Assembly: GCA_910585635.1 (NCBI GenBank)
Contig: CAJUFE010000018.1
Span: 16,129-80,128, forward strand
Origin: an uncultured Lachnospiraceae bacterium
GTDB taxonomy: Bacteria; Bacillota; Clostridia; Lachnospirales; Lachnospiraceae
Length of the DNA stretch: 64,000 nt
Reading direction: 5' to 3'
How positions within the stretch are numbered: position 1 is the stretch's first letter; each line of letters begins with the position of its first letter. Made by a program: the position numbers and the translations under genes. The notes under the pieces are model-generated. The model did not search any database. It had not been told where the DNA came from and worked only from the letters and a program-made list of their open reading frames with translations. Shown piece by piece: positions 17,614-26,077 of this stretch.

Positions 17614-19392
17614 ATGAGAGACGAGTATCCGCGTCCAGATCTGGTGCGGGAACGATGGCAGACGTTGAACGGGGAGTGGGACTTTTATGAGGGGGACGGC
17701 GGCGAGAAGCATCCGATCCAGGTCCCCTTCGTACCGCAGAGCGCACTGAGCGGCATCGGCAGGTGCCTGACCTCGGACAAGCTGGTGTATGAACGGTTTT
17801 TTACCGTCCCGAAGGAATGGGATGGAGCGCGCATCCTGCTGCATTTTGGGGCGGTGGACTATGAATGCAGCGTGTGGGTGAACGGCCACTGCGCCGGCGG
17901 GCACCGCGGGGGGCAGACCCCCTTCACATTGGATATCACCGCGCTCTTGACAGGCGGCAGAGAGCATCTGCGGGTGGAGGTGACCGATCCCTTAGAGGAT
18001 GAGACGATCCCCCGCGGGAAGCAGTTCTGGAGGAAAAAGAGCCAGTTCATCTGGTATACACAGTCCAGTGGGATCTGGCAGTCCGTCTGGCTGGAACCGG
18101 TGGACAAGGCCCATCTGGAGTGGATCCATTTCACCCCGGATATCGATAAGGGGACGGTCACGATCGAGTATCAGGTATCGGCGGATACCCCATCTCCCTA
18201 CACGGTGGGGCTGGACATCTGCTTTTGCGGCGATCGGATGTATGCCGGGACCACGGAAGGGACCGAGCGGCGGGGGAAGATCATCGCGGATGTCTTCCGG
18301 AACAGGGCGCTGAACGGGAGTTTCCATTTCACCGGATGCTACTGGTCCCCGGAACACCCTTATCTCTTCGATGTATCGGCCTGCCTCTGTGACGGGGATC
18401 AGGTCCATGACCGGATCCGCACCTACTTCGGTATGCGCAAGATCCAGGTAAAAGAAGGGAAGGTCTATCTGAACAACCAGCCCTACTACCAAAAGCTGCT
18501 GCTGGACCAGGGCTACTGGAAGGACGGCCTGATGACCGCACCCACCCAGGAGGAGCTGGCGGAGGATATCCGCAGGTCCAAGGCCATGGGCTTTAACGGC
18601 TGCCGCAAGCATGAAAAGGTGGAGGACCCGATCTTCCTCTACTGGGCGGATAAGCTGGGCTTTTTGGTCTGGGAGAGCATGGCCAGCTTCTGGAGCTTCA
18701 CGCCCCAGAGCGGAGCCGCTTTTGCGGAGGAATGGCGCCAGGTGATCCAGCGAGACTATAACCACCCCTCGATCGTGGTCTGGAACATGATGAACGAGAG
18801 CTGGGGCGTCCCCCATATCTACGACGACCGACAGCAGCAGCATTTCGCCCGGGCTATGTACCATATGGCCCACGGCCTGGACGACAGCCGGCTGGTCATC
18901 GCCAACGATGGCTGGGAGATGACGGAAAATGATATCTGTGCCTTCCACACCTACAAGCACGGCAGCGAGGAGGACATAAAGCAGCAGGAACGGTTCCGGA
19001 CCGGTGTGCTGACCCTGGAGGGCCTGGCCGGGCTGGTGGAGCGGCCCTTGTTCGCCAAAGGCTTCGCCTATGCTGGGCAGCCGGTGATGCTGACGGAAAT
19101 CGGCGGCATCGCCATCCAGAGCAGCTCCCCCGGCCAGGAGGCGGACCCGGACGCATGGGGCTATACCGGGGCAGAGGATACCCAGGCATTTTTAAAGGTC
19201 TACGAGCGCCTGATCGACGCGGTCTATGGATCGGACCTACTCTGCGGCTTCTGCTACACCCAGCTCACGGATATCGAGCAGGAGCAGAACGGCCTGCTGG
19301 ATGAGATGCACCAGTTCAAGCTGGATGCCGCCGCGATCAAGGCGATCAACGACCGGAAGGAGACGGCCCTGGCGTTCTCCACCGTCGTCTGA
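17614..19392 (+). CDS. Glycoside hydrolase family 2 (beta-glucuronidase/beta-galactosidase-like)
   Basis: 592 residues with the three GH2 domains: sugar-binding jelly roll (LNGEWDFYEGDGG, FGAVDYECSVWVNGHCAGGHRGGQTPF), immunoglobulin-like middle and TIM barrel. The acid/base Glu is in WNMMNESWG (Glu395) and the nucleophile Glu is in VMLTEIGGI (Glu495). No signal peptide, so cytoplasmic. It removes beta-linked terminal sugars; which one cannot be told from sequence. Its closeness to GH88 and sulfatases makes a beta-glucuronide or beta-galactoside from sulfated glycans plausible. It has its own promoter with a dyad operator and is followed 166 bases later by the hydrolase at 19559. Confidence 0.9.
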   Translation: MRDEYPRPDLVRERWQTLNGEWDFYEGDGGEKHPIQVPFVPQSALSGIGRCLTSDKLVYERFFTVPKEWDGARILLHFGAVDYECSVWVNGHCAGGHRGGQTPFTLDITALLTGGREHLRVEVTDPLEDETIPRGKQFWRKKSQFIWYTQSSGIWQSVWLEPVDKAHLEWIHFTPDIDKGTVTIEYQVSADTPSPYTVGLDICFCGDRMYAGTTEGTERRGKIIADVFRNRALNGSFHFTGCYWSPEHPYLFDVSACLCDGDQVHDRIRTYFGMRKIQVKEGKVYLNNQPYYQKLLLDQGYWKDGLMTAPTQEELAEDIRRSKAMGFNGCRKHEKVEDPIFLYWADKLGFLVWESMASFWSFTPQSGAAFAEEWRQVIQRDYNHPSIVVWNMMNESWGVPHIYDDRQQQHFARAMYHMAHGLDDSRLVIANDGWEMTENDICAFHTYKHGSEEDIKQQERFRTGVLTLEGLAGLVERPLFAKGFAYAGQPVMLTEIGGIAIQSSSPGQEADPDAWGYTGAEDTQAFLKVYERLIDAVYGSDLLCGFCYTQLTDIEQEQNGLLDEMHQFKLDAAAIKAINDRKETALAFSTVV

Positions 19393-19558
19393 GGCTGGCC
19401 CCACGAAAACGGCACAGCCAGACCGTTCAAATACACTGGACGGTCACACACAGCCGCCCCGTTCTGCTCTGTCCCCATGTTTTCGGGCAGTCCGGGACAG
19501 ACGGAGCGGGGGGCCGGCAAGAGCGGACCGGCAAGAAAAGAAAAAGGAGAGGATACCC

Positions 19559-20389
19559 ATGGACAAGACCATATTTCTATTGCTGGATGCGTGCCAATAT
19601 GAGGCGGGGACACGGAACCTGGGGTATCCGGAGCACCTGATCGACTATAAAAAGGGCGCTAAATACAAGGTGCGGGGCGAGCTGCCCTCCCTGTCCAGGC
19701 CCATGTACGCCACCCTGCTCACAGGGCTCCCGGTATACCGCCATGGGATCGCCGCCAATGAGACCGTGCGCACGCTGACCTGCGAAAATGTATTTTCCCT
19801 GTGCAAGGCGGCAGGCGGGACCACAGCGGCGGCGGCTTACCACTGGTTCAGCGAGCTTTATCTCCACGCCCCTTTTAAGATGGATAGGGACAGGTTCCAG
19901 TCCCACACAGGAGGGGCGATCGATGAGGGGATCTTCTATTGGGAGGACGACTATCCCGACTCCCACCTTTTGGCAGACGGCGAACATCTGCGGAAGACCT
20001 ACGACCCGGACTTCATCCTGTATCATCCCATGGGGATCGACACCCAGGGACATTTGAGCGGATCCGGGAGCCGCGGCTATGAGGGGGCGATCGCCAAGAT
20101 GAGCGTGCTCCTCTCCCTGCTCCTCCCCACCTGGCTGGAGGAAGGCTATCAGGTGGTCATCACCGCCGATCACGGGATGAACGGGCTGGGCTGCCACGGA
20201 GGGACCGATCCCGTGCAGCGGGATACACCTTTATACATCTTCAGCCACAAGATCACGGCTGGCCGATATGAGGACCACTATATCTCCCAGCTGACCGTGG
20301 CGCCGCTGCTCTGCTATCTGCTGGGGATCCCCACAGGAAAGGATATGATGGATCTGTCCCTGGTGGCAGGGATCCTGCCAGAGGGATAG
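19559..20389 (+). CDS. Alkaline-phosphatase-superfamily hydrolase (phosphodiesterase/phosphonoacetate-hydrolase-like)
   Basis: About 276 residues. Superfamily marks: IFLLLDACQYE (first metal Asp), LPSLSRPMYATLLTGLPVYRHGI with the Ser/Thr nucleophile region, YHPMGIDTQGH (Asp and His metal ligands) and VVITADHGMNGLGCHGG (Asp-His pair). Shorter than sulfatases and without the C-x-P-x-R motif. Members include nucleotide pyrophosphatases, phosphodiesterases, phosphopentomutase and phosphonoacetate hydrolase. The start at 19559 follows AAAAGGAGAGG. It is followed by an ABC importer of the PotABCD/PhnSTUV type and an organophosphate MFS carrier, so a phospho-ester or phosphonate substrate is the best guess. 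An unrelated in-frame extension upstream of the ATG is not coding. Confidence 0.8.
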   Translation: MDKTIFLLLDACQYEAGTRNLGYPEHLIDYKKGAKYKVRGELPSLSRPMYATLLTGLPVYRHGIAANETVRTLTCENVFSLCKAAGGTTAAAAYHWFSELYLHAPFKMDRDRFQSHTGGAIDEGIFYWEDDYPDSHLLADGEHLRKTYDPDFILYHPMGIDTQGHLSGSGSRGYEGAIAKMSVLLSLLLPTWLEEGYQVVITADHGMNGLGCHGGTDPVQRDTPLYIFSHKITAGRYEDHYISQLTVAPLLCYLLGIPTGKDMMDLSLVAGILPEG

Positions 20390-20483
20390 ACAGCAAACTG
20401 GGATGGATAAAGAAGAAAACAGGCTGACCACGGTCGGCTTGGGATAGATGGAAATGAAGGGTTACGTTTCAAAGGAGGAAAAA

Positions 20484-21644
20484 ATGAAAAAGCGAGCAAA
20501 AGTTTTAAGCGTGTTACTGGTGGCTGCCATGTCCATATCCGCCCTTTCAGGCTGCGGCGGTGGTGGTGGGTCGAAGAACAAGGAGCCCATGCCGGAGGTA
20601 CAGGTGGATCCTAACGCCAAGGTAGTCCTTAACGGCACGGAGATGCCCCTTAGCGAGCTGGTCACCAAGGGACAGGAGGAAGGGGACGTACAGTCTGTGG
20701 GCATGCCCGATGACTGGGCCAACTGGAAGGGTTCCTGGGAAGGGATCAAGACCACCTACGGCCTCTCCCACGGGGATGTGGATATGACATCGGCCGAGGA
20801 GCTGTCTCAGTTCGCCGCAGAGAAGGACGACCCCACCAAGGATATGGGCGATATCGGCCTCTCCATGACACCGGAAGCGATCAAGCAGGATGTGATCGGA
20901 TCCTTTAAGGCCTCCACCTGGGATCAGTTCCCGGATTGGGCAAAGAATCCCGAGGGCCGCTGGGTCATGACCTATACCGGCTCCATCTCCTTCATCGCCA
21001 ATACGGAATCCACCGGCGGCAAATGCCCCGCCTCCTGGGCGGAGGTAAAGAGCGGGGATTACCTGGTATCCGTAGGGAACGTGCTGGGCGGCGCGGCTTC
21101 CCAGGTAGCCGTCCTCTCCTGTGCGATCGCCAACGGCGGTTCCTTAGATAACATCCAGCCCGGCATCGACTTCTTCAAGGAATTAGCCGCGGCAGGCAGG
21201 CTGGATACCGGCGACACCACCTCCGCCAGGCTGGCCAGCGGCGAGATGGTCTGCTGCGTGGGCAACTATGACTATTCCGTCCTCTCCTGGCGGGATAACA
21301 TCGTGGCTGAGAACCCGGATATGAAGCTGGACATCACGATCCCCTCTGACGGCTCCGTCACCAACGGATACGCCCAGATCCTGAACAAATTCGCGCCCCA
21401 TCCCCATGCGGCTGGGCTGGCGATCGAGTATCTCTGCAGCGACGAGGGCGCGATCGACCGCGCCAGAGGCTATGCAAGGCCCACCAAGCAGGGCGTCACC
21501 CTGCCGGCCGATGTGGCGGAGAAGCTCTTAAGCGACGATCTTTATGCAAACTGCACCAATATCTCCGATGTAGAGGGCTTGAACAATGCCTGTGCCGCTA
21601 TCGCGGAGGCCTGGGAGCGGGAAGTGCTCCCGCTGGTCCAGTAA
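20484..21644 (+). CDS. ABC transporter substrate-binding lipoprotein (PotD/PhnS-like)
   Basis: About 386 residues. Signal peptide and lipobox: VLLVAAMSISALSGCGGGGG. The mature part begins with an unusual N-terminal region (VVLNGTEMPLSELVTKG), then VGMPDDWANWKGSWEGIKTTYG, YTGSISFIANTE and the C-terminal YLCSDEGAIDRARGYARP typical of the Fe3+/polyamine/2-aminoethylphosphonate binding proteins. AAAGGAGG is 5 bases before ATG 20484. It delivers ligand to the two permeases at 21882 and 22733. The ligand cannot be read from sequence. Confidence 0.88.
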   Translation: MKKRAKVLSVLLVAAMSISALSGCGGGGGSKNKEPMPEVQVDPNAKVVLNGTEMPLSELVTKGQEEGDVQSVGMPDDWANWKGSWEGIKTTYGLSHGDVDMTSAEELSQFAAEKDDPTKDMGDIGLSMTPEAIKQDVIGSFKASTWDQFPDWAKNPEGRWVMTYTGSISFIANTESTGGKCPASWAEVKSGDYLVSVGNVLGGAASQVAVLSCAIANGGSLDNIQPGIDFFKELAAAGRLDTGDTTSARLASGEMVCCVGNYDYSVLSWRDNIVAENPDMKLDITIPSDGSVTNGYAQILNKFAPHPHAAGLAIEYLCSDEGAIDRARGYARPTKQGVTLPADVAEKLLSDDLYANCTNISDVEGLNNACAAIAEAWEREVLPLVQ

Positions 21645-21729
21645 ACAGCCGGCCTGACACATGCGGCGTCAGGGAGCCTGTCATCACAGCGGAATGCCTC
21701 CAGGGGGGCTAGGGCTGTCGCATGATAGC

Positions 21730-21786
21730 GGCTATATACAAGACATATAGGATAGATGCTCTGTATCCATATATTGTATATAGGCC
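21730..21786 (+). ncRNA. Large AT-rich stem-loop between binding-protein and permease genes
   Basis: GGCTATATACAA pairs with TTGTATATAG-GCC, continuing inward as ATAT-GGATA with TATCC-ATAT around the loop GATGCTCTG. The structure is about 57 bases with no T-run after it. Stem-loops at this position in importer operons commonly protect the upstream mRNA 3' end so that the binding protein is made in excess; that role here is inference. Confidence 0.5.
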
Positions 21787-21881
21787 ACATCCTGCAACAC
21801 CTCTTCTCCCCGGCAGGCCATCCGCGGGCAGGCATCCCTCCCGCCGTGGGACCTGGCCACCGATAAGGGGAGAATGAACGT

Positions 21882-22736
21882 ATGAAAACAAAATATAAGC
21901 TCAAAAATCTCTTGACGATGCTCCCGCTCCTGTTCCTGGCCGCGTTGTTCATCTTTCTTCCGATCCTGAGCATGATCAGACAGAGCTTTACGCTGCCGGA
22001 AGCGGGGACATTTACCTTTAGCAACTATGTGACCATATTTACCGATCCTATCTACCGGGTGGCTACAGAAAACAGCCTGTACCTATCCTTTATCTCTACG
22101 ATCGTCGGACTGATCATCTCCTTCCTGATCGCGTACTCCGTCAATGAGCTGGGCCAGAAGGGCCAGGGGCGCATCCTCTCCATGCTGAACATGGTCTCCA
22201 ACTTCGCGGGTCTGCCTTTGTACTTCTCCTTCGTCGTCATCCTGGGGAATACCGGCATCTTCGTGCTGGCCTTAAAGGCGATCGGCGTGGAGCTGGCCAC
22301 CGTGTTCAAGCTCTACTCCATGCAGGGGCTCATGCTGATGTTCATCTACTTCCAGCTCCCCCTAGGGAGCCTGATGCTGGTCCCCGCCTTCCAGGCGATC
22401 AAGCCGGCATGGAAGGAGGCTGCGGAGCTGATGGAGGCCAACTCCATCCAGTTCTGGACCAAGATCGGGATCCCGGTGATGCTGCCCAGCCTTTTGGATA
22501 CCTTTTCCCTGCTGTTCGCCAACGCGATCACCGCCTATGCTACGGTGCTCCTTCTGGTGACCACCAGTATCCCTCTCCTGCCGGTCAAGATCACCACCAT
22601 GTTCACCGGTGAGATGACCCCTCAGAGAGAGATGGGCTCCACCCTGGCGATCTGGATGATCGCGCTGATGCTGGCCGTGATCTGCGGATGTAACCTGCTG
22701 AAAAAGCTGCTGTATAAAGGAGGGAGCGGATCATGA
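21882..22736 (+). CDS. ABC transporter permease, first subunit (PotB/PhnU-like)
   Basis: 284 residues, six membrane segments starting LLFLAALFIFLPILSMIR. EAA loop: AWKEAAELMEANSIQFWTKIGIPVMLPSLL. AAGGGGAG precedes ATG 21882. The last codons overlap the ATG of the second permease by four bases (ATGA). It forms the channel with the 22733 product. Confidence 0.92.
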   Translation: MKTKYKLKNLLTMLPLLFLAALFIFLPILSMIRQSFTLPEAGTFTFSNYVTIFTDPIYRVATENSLYLSFISTIVGLIISFLIAYSVNELGQKGQGRILSMLNMVSNFAGLPLYFSFVVILGNTGIFVLALKAIGVELATVFKLYSMQGLMLMFIYFQLPLGSLMLVPAFQAIKPAWKEAAELMEANSIQFWTKIGIPVMLPSLLDTFSLLFANAITAYATVLLLVTTSIPLLPVKITTMFTGEMTPQREMGSTLAIWMIALMLAVICGCNLLKKLLYKGGSGS

Positions 22737-23515
22737 AACGTAAAAAGACATTCCCCTATGTGGTGTTGACATTGACCTGCATCTTTCTGCTGATCCCCTT
22801 CGCCGCTACCCTGATCTATTCCTTCACCGTAGGGTGGACCAAGCTCCTCCCCTCCGGCTGGACCTTGAAGTATTGGGGACAGGCCTTTACCGAGCCGGAT
22901 CTGTGGCCGGCGATCTTCAGAGGCGTGCTGATCAGCATCCCCCCGATCATCATCTGCAACGTGGTGGTGATCCTGGCGCTGTACACCGCCGTGGTGTACT
23001 ATCCAAAGCTGGAAAAATATATCCAGGCCATCTGTATGGTGCCCAATTCCTTAAAGGGCGTGACCATCGCTATCCCGGTCCTGGCCCTCTACGCGGGGAC
23101 CCCCACGATCTTCTCTAACCGCATGGTGATGATGGTCTGCATCTACAGCATCTCGATCCTGCCCTTTGTCTATCAGGGGATCCGGAACAACCTCCACGGG
23201 ATCAACGTGACCCAGCTTTTGGAGGCGGCGGAGATCTTAGGGGCGGGCAAGCTCTACGCCTTCGGTCGGATCATCCTGCCCAGCATGCTGTCGGGGATCT
23301 TAGTCTCCTCGCTGCTGGCATTGTCCACCGTGTTCGGCGACTTTGCCATCATCAAGATCATCGCCGGGAATAAGTACCAGACCATCCAGATGCTCCTTTA
23401 CAACAGCCGCCTGATCGTCCTCCAGTACCAGTGCGTGATCGTGATCATCATGTTCACGGCCACCCTGATCATCTCCCAGACGGTCTTTACATTCCAGAAT
23501 AAGAAAAAGAGGTAG
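22733..23515 (+). CDS. ABC transporter permease, second subunit (PotC/PhnV-like)
   Basis: 260 residues with six membrane segments (TLTCIFLLIPFAATLIYSF at the N-terminus). EAA-type loop: LLEAAEILGAGKLYAFGRIILPSML. Its ATG overlaps the preceding stop (ATGA), indicating translational coupling and fixed stoichiometry with its partner. The ATPase gene starts 8 bases after its stop. Confidence 0.92.
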   Translation: MKRKKTFPYVVLTLTCIFLLIPFAATLIYSFTVGWTKLLPSGWTLKYWGQAFTEPDLWPAIFRGVLISIPPIIICNVVVILALYTAVVYYPKLEKYIQAICMVPNSLKGVTIAIPVLALYAGTPTIFSNRMVMMVCIYSISILPFVYQGIRNNLHGINVTQLLEAAEILGAGKLYAFGRIILPSMLSGILVSSLLALSTVFGDFAIIKIIAGNKYQTIQMLLYNSRLIVLQYQCVIVIIMFTATLIISQTVFTFQNKKKR

Positions 23516-23523
23516 GTGGGATC

Positions 23524-24534
23524 ATGTCATATATCGAATTTAAAAATATCCATAAGCGTTTCGGCGATGTCCATGTGCTCAAAGGGATCGATCTGACGAT
23601 CGAACAAGGAGAGTTCGTGACCTTACTTGGTCCCTCCGGCTGCGGCAAGAGCACCCTGCTGCGCTGTTTTTCCGGTCTGGAGACCGTCAGCGAGGGGCAG
23701 ATCTTCTTAGACGGCGTGGATATCACGGGCTTTACGCCTAAGCAGAGGAAGATCGGCATGGTGTTCCAGCAGTACAGCCTCTTCCCCAACATGACCGTGC
23801 GGCAAAATGTGGCCTTCGGCCTCCAGATCCAGAAGAAGGACAAGGCCGTCATCGATGAAAAGGTCCGGGAGACCCTGGAGATCGTGGGCCTGTCGGAAAA
23901 GATCGACCAATATCCCAGACAGCTCTCCGGCGGCCAGCAGCAGCGTGTGGCCCTTGCCAGAGCGATCGTCATGGAGCCGAAGGTCCTCCTTTTGGACGAG
24001 CCCTTGAGCGCTATCGACGCGCTGCTGAGACGGAACCTCCAGGTGGAGATACGCAAGATCCAGCAGAAGCTGGGGATCACCGCCATCTTCGTCACCCACG
24101 ACCAGGAGGAGGCCATGGTGATGTCCGACACGATCCATCTCTTTAACCTGGGGAAGATCGAACAGTCCGGCTCACCAGAGCAGATCTACGCCTACCCGAA
24201 GACTAAGTTCGCCGCCAATTTCATCGGCCATTACAACATCCTGGAGGTGGAGGCCTTAAAGGCGTTCTTCCCGGTGGAGTCCGCCAGCGGTTCTGTGGCG
24301 ATCCGCCCCGAAGCCATCCACATCTCCCAAACAGCAGGCTGCGGCCCTGACGCCGTGGAGTTGGGGGGCAAGATCGTGGGCGCCATGTCCCGAGGGACTA
24401 CCGTGGCCTATACGGTGGACTGCAGCGGCATAGAGATCAACGCCGACCGGCTGTTCAGCCCCAACGGGGGCATCGAGGCCGGGGAAGAGGTCTGGCTCCA
24501 GATCCCGAAGAAGGATATCCTGGAGCTGCGTTAG
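23524..24534 (+). CDS. ABC transporter ATPase (PotA/PhnT-like, with C-terminal TOBE-type domain)
   Basis: 336 residues. Walker A GPSGCGKSTLL, Q-loop MVFQQYSLFPNM, signature LSGGQQQRVALARAI, Walker B VLLLDEPLSAIDA and switch His in IFVTHDQEEAMVM. The last 100 residues form the TOBE_2-like beta domain (VAIRPEAIHIS) usual in PotA, FbpC and PhnT. It powers the permease pair encoded just upstream. Fourth gene of the ABC cluster. Confidence 0.94.
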   Translation: MSYIEFKNIHKRFGDVHVLKGIDLTIEQGEFVTLLGPSGCGKSTLLRCFSGLETVSEGQIFLDGVDITGFTPKQRKIGMVFQQYSLFPNMTVRQNVAFGLQIQKKDKAVIDEKVRETLEIVGLSEKIDQYPRQLSGGQQQRVALARAIVMEPKVLLLDEPLSAIDALLRRNLQVEIRKIQQKLGITAIFVTHDQEEAMVMSDTIHLFNLGKIEQSGSPEQIYAYPKTKFAANFIGHYNILEVEALKAFFPVESASGSVAIRPEAIHISQTAGCGPDAVELGGKIVGAMSRGTTVAYTVDCSGIEINADRLFSPNGGIEAGEEVWLQIPKKDILELR

Positions 24535-24596
24535 TTCCAGACTGCTAAAGAGGGGCTGCTGCAGCCCCTTTGCAGGATACAGGAAGGTAAGGGTTT

Positions 24597-25886
24597 ATGG
24601 AAAAGTTAAGAAAGATCACCGATGACAGGACCGCGCGGGTCTTATTCCTGCTGTGCTGGTCGGCATATTTCACGTCCTATATCGGACGGCTGAACTACTC
24701 TTCGGCCATGACCGCCATGATCCAGGAGCAGATCCTGACCAAGAGCCAGGCCGGGTTCATCAGTATGGTCTATTTTTTTGCCTATGGGATCGGCCAGCTG
24801 TGCAATGGCCTCTTAGGGGACCGGATCCATCCGGGGCGGATGATCTTCACCGGTCTGTCCCTGGCGGCGGTCATGAACCTGCTGATGGGATTCACCGGTA
24901 ATTTCTTCCTCATGTCCGTGATCTGGGGGATCAACGGCTACGCCCAGGCCATGATCTGGCCGCCGATCATCCGCATCTTCGCGGAGATGCTGGAGAAGGA
25001 GAAAAAGATGCGCTACTGCGTGGACATCGTCTCCTCCCAGGTGGTAGGGACCCTGGCCTCCTACCTGATCGCCGCGGCGGTCATGTGGCTATTTGGCTGG
25101 AAGGCCGTCTTCGCCGCGGCCGCCCTCTGTCTGGCGGTGATGGCGGCGGCGTGGATGGCAGGCTTTAAGCGGGTGGAGAAGGGCGGCGGTAAAGCCCATG
25201 TCGAGGCACAGGCTTCCGCCTCTTCTGCACAGACACAGACCGCTGTCCCGTCCACAGACAGTCGGTCCGCATCCGCAGGCAATACCGCTCCGGACCACAG
25301 CTTCTCTCATCTCCTGCTCCACTGCGGCCTGCTGGCGGTCCTCTTCCCGGTGGTGATCCACGGGATGCTGAAGGATGGTGTGACCACCTGGGTGCCTACC
25401 TACATCACAGAGACCTTCATGACCTCCCCCTCCTTCTCCATCCTGGTGACCACTGTATTGCCGGTGATCAACCTGACCGGAGCCTACGCGGCCAGAACTG
25501 TCTACAAAAAATGCAGAGAGCACGAGGTGAAGGCGGCCGCTCTGTTCTTCACTGTGGCTACGGCGGCCCTCTGCGGCCTATGGGTGGGAAGGGGCGTGTC
25601 GATCCTCCTGACGGTCCTGCTCTTCGCTCTCACCACCGCCTCCATGATGGCGGTGAACACCCTCTTCGTGAACATGCTCCCCCTGCGGTTCGAACGGCTG
25701 GGACGGGTATCCACCGTCTCCGGGTTCTTAAACTCCGCCGCCTACCTGGGCACGGCGGTCTCCACCTTCACGATCGGGATCATGGTGGAACGGATGGGCT
25801 GGGATGTAACGATCGGCAGCTGGGTCCTGCTCACGGGGGGCGCACTGGTTGTGTGCATCTTGTTCAGGAAGCGGGAGATCGGGTAG
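24597..25886 (+). CDS. MFS transporter, organophosphate:phosphate antiporter (GlpT/UhpC)-like
   Basis: 429 residues with twelve predicted membrane segments and a hydrophilic central loop of about 40 residues rich in Ala, Ser and Thr. The N-terminus YIGRLNYSSAMTAMI followed by FFAYGIGQLCNGLLGDRIHPGRM matches the OPA family, which exchanges sugar phosphates or glycerol phosphate for phosphate. Its position behind a phosphatase-fold hydrolase and a PhnSTUV-like importer supports an organophosphorus theme; the substrate is unproven. It starts behind GGAAGG 62 bases after the ATPase gene and is the last gene of the + strand cluster. Confidence 0.82.
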   Translation: MEKLRKITDDRTARVLFLLCWSAYFTSYIGRLNYSSAMTAMIQEQILTKSQAGFISMVYFFAYGIGQLCNGLLGDRIHPGRMIFTGLSLAAVMNLLMGFTGNFFLMSVIWGINGYAQAMIWPPIIRIFAEMLEKEKKMRYCVDIVSSQVVGTLASYLIAAAVMWLFGWKAVFAAAALCLAVMAAAWMAGFKRVEKGGGKAHVEAQASASSAQTQTAVPSTDSRSASAGNTAPDHSFSHLLLHCGLLAVLFPVVIHGMLKDGVTTWVPTYITETFMTSPSFSILVTTVLPVINLTGAYAARTVYKKCREHEVKAAALFFTVATAALCGLWVGRGVSILLTVLLFALTTASMMAVNTLFVNMLPLRFERLGRVSTVSGFLNSAAYLGTAVSTFTIGIMVERMGWDVTIGSWVLLTGGALVVCILFRKREIG

Positions 25887-25918
25887 ACCTACGATCCACA
25901 GACACTCACAGACCAGGC

Positions 25919-25945
25919 AACGCCGCCCTGGAAAAAGGCGGCGTT
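25919..25945 (+). terminator. GC-rich hairpin after the MFS gene
   Basis: AACGCCGCC (25919-25927), loop of 9, GGCGGCGTT (25937-25945); no T-run follows. It is 32 bases after the MFS stop and separates it from the convergent MATE gene. Confidence 0.5.
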
Positions 25946-26077
25946 ACCTATTGACAAAAACTATATCATGATCATAGCATATTTTGTCAGATCTATATAG
26001 TGACATATTGCCCAAGATCATCAAGAGACAGGTCGTTTGTTTCTTTTTACAGATCGACCAGAGGACCCGTTGCAGGA

